From: Spinellus fusiger | Taxonomy: Eukaryota > Mucoromycota > Mucoromycetes > Mucorales > Phycomycetaceae | DNA length: 64,000 nt | Assembly (NCBI GenBank): GCA_025094145.1 | Contig: JALLLS010000100.1 | Coordinates: 1-64,000 of the forward strand | Reading direction: 5' to 3' | Shown here: one piece after another, positions 59,598 through 64,000 of the stretch | Position numbering within the stretch: the stretch's first letter is position 1 | Layout: every line of letters starts with the position of its first letter | Notes under the pieces: generated by a model | What the model saw: the letters and a program-made list of their open reading frames with translations, nothing else | What the model was told of the DNA's origin: nothing | Databases searched by the model: none | Position numbers and translations under genes: made by a program

Positions 59598-62500
59598 ATG
59601 TCACTACCTCTAGCGAAACAGATTATTCAGCGTACAGGCACTTCAAGGGGTTCTTTCCCGTCTCCCGCCCTCTCTCGCTCCTCTCAGTTCTACCAGAGCG
59701 CCTACAGACACACCTCCATTAGACACTCTCCCCTGCCTGTTCGCTGCTACTCTGTCGCCACTGAAAAGGCACATGAAGAGACGTCTGCTGGAGCACTGTC
59801 CTCTCTCTCCATGACAGAACGCCCCCATATCATTCTTCCCAGTCCATCGCTTGCTGCGTTCAAGACAGCATCCAAGATTCTGCCCTCTTCGGTGGCAGAG
59901 CAGTTTGCTATTCTGAATGCATGCATTAACTCGGGCAACATGGACAGAGCCGATAAAATTCTTCGAGAAATGCATCGATCCAAGCCAGATGAATTGAAGG
60001 TCTATGTGGACATTCATATCTTCAACTCCTTCTTGAATGGATTCACAGAGTGCGAGGTGCCGTTGATGAAGCATGGATTGGCATGGTTTGATTCCATGAG
60101 TCTTCTTGGGTTGGTGCCTAATGTGGACAGTTATGCTATTCTTGTCAAGGGATTCTTGAGGTAAGACCTTCGATCTGGCATAGATATATCTATAGAGAGA
60201 GAGAGATGGCTTACGGTTATGTTAGGAACGGGAGCTATCACACTGCAAGAGCCATTTTGCTGGAGATGGAGGCAGAAACAGACATTGTTGTGATGGATGT
60301 TGTTCAATCCCACTTTTCACAGGAAACAGTTTTGCAAGAATTCAGAAAGGTAATGCGTCTAGAGTAGGTCGACAGCGTCTCTCTTTTATTAACCCATTCA
60401 TTCATTTACTTGTATGTTGTGCCATCCACCACCATCAGATGGTGACAGAGAGCCAAGGAATCAACTCCCAAATCGTAGAAAAGCTCCTCGCCGACATTGA
60501 AGAAGCCACATCAAAAATCCTGGGCAAAGTAGCTGATCCCATTAGCAAATCCACCTCCTCCATCTCCAATGCCATCGAACACGTCCCTGAAGCTCGGTCC
60601 ACCAAGACCACAGGCGTTGGGTTCCTGCAAGAACAACTTTCTGCCCTTAGAGACCAAGACAAGGCCCTCAAAATGGATCCCTACGAACTCCAGCTCCAGC
60701 TGGAACAACAGGGCTATGAGGTGGCCATACAACGACTTGCTTACATGAGAGAAGCCAGTCTCGAGCGCGGCGACACCCTCAACGCCATGAACCTGACGCC
60801 TCTGAAAAAAAATATGTGGCAGTGGCACGAGCAGCTGATCCCCTTGATCAAGGAAGAAATTGAGCGATGTGATCGAGCCACCAGCCGAGAAAGCGAACGT
60901 CGCCTGTACGGTCCCTTTTTGAAACTCATGCCTCCAGAGAAGCTGTCCATTATTACGATTCTTGAGCTGCTCAGAGGCCACAATGCCTCGGGGATTGTCG
61001 ATGGCATGAAGACAGCCCGTGCTATTCTTGATATTGGCAAGGCCGTGGAGTTGGAGTACAATGCCACCTTGATGAAGAAGTCGCCAGACAAGCTCATGGT
61101 GCGCAACCAGGAAATCCACAGTCTTTTTGCGAGTGGTAAATTGTTCAACATGGCAGTCAGAAAGGCTCACATGAAGGCTGCGCGAGAGCAAACTGAGGGC
61201 AAGAATCTTATAGATTCTTCGGATGGAGAGACTGGAGGTGTGATTTGGTCGCATGAGTGGACGCCGGTGTGGCCCACAACCATTCGTGCCAAGGTGGGGA
61301 GTGTGCTGACGAGTATGTTGATTGAAGCTGCCAAGATTCCAATGCCCAGCTTCAACCCAGAAACAGGAGAAAACATGTAAGTTGTCTCTCTTTATTTATC
61401 GATCTATCTATAAGAAAGGAAGGAAGGAAGGAAAGAACAAGGTCACTGACATGGTGAGGGGGGTTTGGACAGCATTGAAAAGATTCCTGCCTTTTTCCAT
61501 ACCTACCAATATGTCCGAGGCAAACGCATTGGCATCATCAAATTCTCCGAACCCTTGACGACCATGCTTTCTCGTGAGCCTGTGCGTGACACGATCCATC
61601 CCCGTCTGCTGCCTATGATTGTCCACCCTCGTCCCTGGCTGTCGTCCAACTCGGGTGGCTATCTGACGGCAAAATCCACCTGCATGCGTATCCGTGACTC
61701 TCCCGAACAGCTTGTCTATCTCCACAGGGCATCTGAGCAGGACTGTCTGGGATCAGCCTTGGCAGGTCTGGATGTGCTGGGAAGTACACGCTGGAGAGTC
61801 AACAAGCAGGTGTTCAATGTTGTCTTGGAGGCCTGGAACAGTGGTGAGGCCATTGCTGACATTCCACCCGCCGTTGATGAACCCACACCCCTGCCCTCCA
61901 AGCCAGAGAACTACGACACGGATCCCAAGGCCAAGTTCATGTGGGTGACAAAAGTAAAGGAAATCCAGTTGCAGGACAAGAACAACCACGGTCTGCGGTG
62001 TGATGTGAACTACAAAGTGGAGACAGCAAGAGCCGTAAGTTAATAGAGAAAGGAGAGGAGATGAGACAGCACGGCAGCACAGCAGAAAGATAAAACCACA
62101 CCACACTTCATTTGCTAATCTTTTGCCTTGTGTTTTCTAGTTCCTGAACCTTCCTATGTATTTCCCCCACAATATGGATTTCAGAGGTCGTGCTTATCCC
62201 ATCCCTCCTACACTGAACCATCTTGGTAACGATCTTTGCCGTGGTCTTCTTCATTTCAACGAAGCCAAGCCGCTAGGAAACAGAGGCTGGACTTGGCTCA
62301 AGATTCACTTGGCTAACTTGTACGGTTATGATAAGTAAGTAGTAGAATAGGGTAGAAGCAGACACAATGGAGTCTGATCCAATGGATGTCATCGAGCCTG
62401 TGCTAATAAGTGAATAGACACTCGTTCAAGGAGAGAGAGGACTTCACCATGCAGCACATTGACAAGATCTTGGACTCTGTAGATAATCCCTTGACAGTAA

Positions 62501-64000
62501 GTTGCATCTCCATCTATCTTGATTCATGAGGATCTACAAAGACATATCTACCTACCTACCTACCTACCTACCTACCTATAGACACACACACACACACAAA
62601 GAGAGAGAGAGAGAGAGACTTTTTCCCACTCACACTGCAGACATTGCTCTTCTTGTTGCTTAGGGTAAAAAATGGTGGTTGGAAGCAGAATCCCCATGGC
62701 AATGTCTTTCTGCCTGCTACGAAGTGGCTGCTGCCTACCGCAGTGGAAACCCCGAATCCTTCTTCTCACAGCTCCCCATCCACCAAGACGGTACCTGCAA
62801 CGGCCTCCAGCACTACGCAGCTCTAGGCGGTGACTTGGCAGGCGCCCGCGCCGTCAACCTCGCCCCCAGCGACCGCCCCGCCGACGTCTACACGGGTGTC
62901 GCCGACATGGTCAACCTGCGCATCGACGAAGAAGCTGCTGCCGGCAACGCACTGGCCCAACTGCTCAAGGGCAACATCACTCGCAAGGTCGTCAAACAGA
63001 CTGTCATGACCAACGTGTACGGCGTCACGTTCATTGGTGCACGCAACCAGATTGAAAGCAGACTCAAGGAGAACCCCAACCTGCCACCAGAGAAGCTGTA
63101 CGCCCTGGCCAGCTACCTTGCCCTCAAGGTGTTCTCGTCGCTCGGCGAGATGTTCAACGGTGCTCGCCAGATCCAGGATTGGCTGACAGAATCGGCCAAA
63201 CGCATTGCCAAGAGTGTCCCCATCGAGGCTCTGGAAGAGGCAGGTGTTCTGTCAAGGCCCGACGCCCCCCTGGAGCAGGACGAGCGGGTCAAAGCGGCCG
63301 TGCAGTCAGCACGGAGCAAGACCCAGGTGCGTGGGTTTTCTGCCCGCACACCAGGCGCCAACCAGATGACGTCTGTGATCTGGACAACCCCCCTGGGGCT
63401 GCCGATTGTCCAGCCATACCGCCGTGCTGGCAAGAAGCAGGTGGCCACCCTGCTTCAGACCGTGTACATCCAGGACCCTGATGCGTCTCGGCCGGTCAAT
63501 GGCATGAAGCAGAGCACAGCCTTTCCTCCCAACTTTATTCATTCGCTGGATGCCACGCACATGCTCATGTCGGCTGTGGCGTGTCATGAAAAGGGCATGA
63601 CATTTGCCTCGGTGCACGACAGTTACTGGACCCATGCATGCGATGTGGATGCCATGAATATTATCATTCGTGATCAGTTCATTGAGCTGCATTCTCAGCC
63701 GATCATGGAGAACCTCATTAATGAATTCAGAGAGCGCTACAAGGACTTTAAGATCCCTGTGGCGCATGAGCTGCCTACCAAGCCCAAGAAGGCGGCTGCT
63801 GGTGAGGCTGGGGCTGTGGGTGATAACGATGAGGCAGCAGCAGCAGCAACAACAACAACAGCTTCATCATCACAGCTTGGATTGTCAAGCACGGCTTCTT
63901 TGAAGGACCTTTTGGGGGCTTCAGAGGAAAAGAAACTGTCAGACAATGCCCTTCAGGCCATGTTTGGTATAGGGGGCATGGGCATGGAGAGAGACGAGGA
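59598..64000 (+). CDS. RPO41: Mitochondrial DNA-directed RNA polymerase (T7-type), 3' end outside the window
   Basis: This is the single-subunit polymerase that transcribes mitochondrial DNA. Exons are 59598-60160, 60226-60349, 60439-61376, 61473-62034, 62141-62334, 62418-62496 and 62664 to beyond 64000, about 1265 residues in view. The first about 60 residues are rich in Arg and Ser without acids, typical of a mitochondrial targeting peptide. Residues about 110-230 resemble PPR-like helices. The polymerase part shows [14 protein letters not shown] (palm Asp near 742), [36 protein letters not shown] with the nucleotide-binding Lys and Tyr, and [11 protein letters not shown] with the second palm Asp near 1139. 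After KIPVAHELP an Ala/Gly- and Thr-rich insert begins, and the frame is still open at the window edge. The start is the first ATG in frame; the frame is open upstream to 59574. Confidence 0.95.

Overview
This is nuclear DNA from a filamentous fungus, most likely an early-diverging Mucoromycota (Mucorales-like) species. Genes carry many short GT-AG introns, and a few GC-AG introns. The gene set is fungal: a white-collar-1 photoreceptor, an AreA/NIT2-type GATA factor, a Fus3/Kss1-type MAP kinase and a phage-type mitochondrial RNA polymerase. The intergenic DNA is very AT-rich and full of Tc1/mariner and LINE debris. The taxon is inferred from gene style and content; I did not run a search. All exon joins were made by eye from splice sites, reading frame and family conservation.

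The window alternates between compact gene blocks and AT-rich repeat islands. Position 1185-1676 holds ribosomal protein eL39. Positions 1.7-14 kb are mostly gene-free: dispersed repeats, one broken Tc1 transposase (5.7-6.4 kb) and a decayed resolvase-like ORF (11.5-12.3 kb). Positions 14.4-25.2 kb form a gene block: a WWE-like protein with six tandem IKYE repeats (+), Rpb5 (-), a WW-WW-MyTH4-RhoGAP protein like animal ARHGAP39/Vilse (-), and white-collar-1 (-). Positions 25.2-31.6 kb are gene-poor but hold an odd tandem repeat at 29.9-30.2 kb. A three-exon gene of unknown function lies at 32.0-33.6 kb.

Positions 34-49 kb are a transposon graveyard. A Tc1 element at 34.9-36.3 kb has a LINE copy inserted into each terminal repeat. 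Further Tc1 remnants lie at 38.7, 41.2, 44.8 and 47.7 kb. A frameshifted MATH-BTB-BACK gene lies between two copies of one Tc1 family.

Positions 49.7-57.5 kb are a second gene block, all on the + strand: MAP kinase, GATA factor, a large ATT/GTT microsatellite, a probable Pol I factor (Rrn11/TAF1A-like) and a small helical protein. After another LINE insertion (57.7-58.2 kb) and dispersed repeats, the window ends inside the mitochondrial RNA polymerase gene.

The genes do not form one pathway. They are mainly housekeeping transcription genes (Rpb5, the putative Pol I factor, mitochondrial RNAP), signalling and regulatory genes (MAPK, RhoGAP, GATA factor, WC-1), and one ribosomal protein. The most unusual observations are the site-selective LINE insertions at the motif ACTRTA, including both tips of a Tc1 transposon, and the tandem array of SUMO-consensus motifs in the WWE-like protein.
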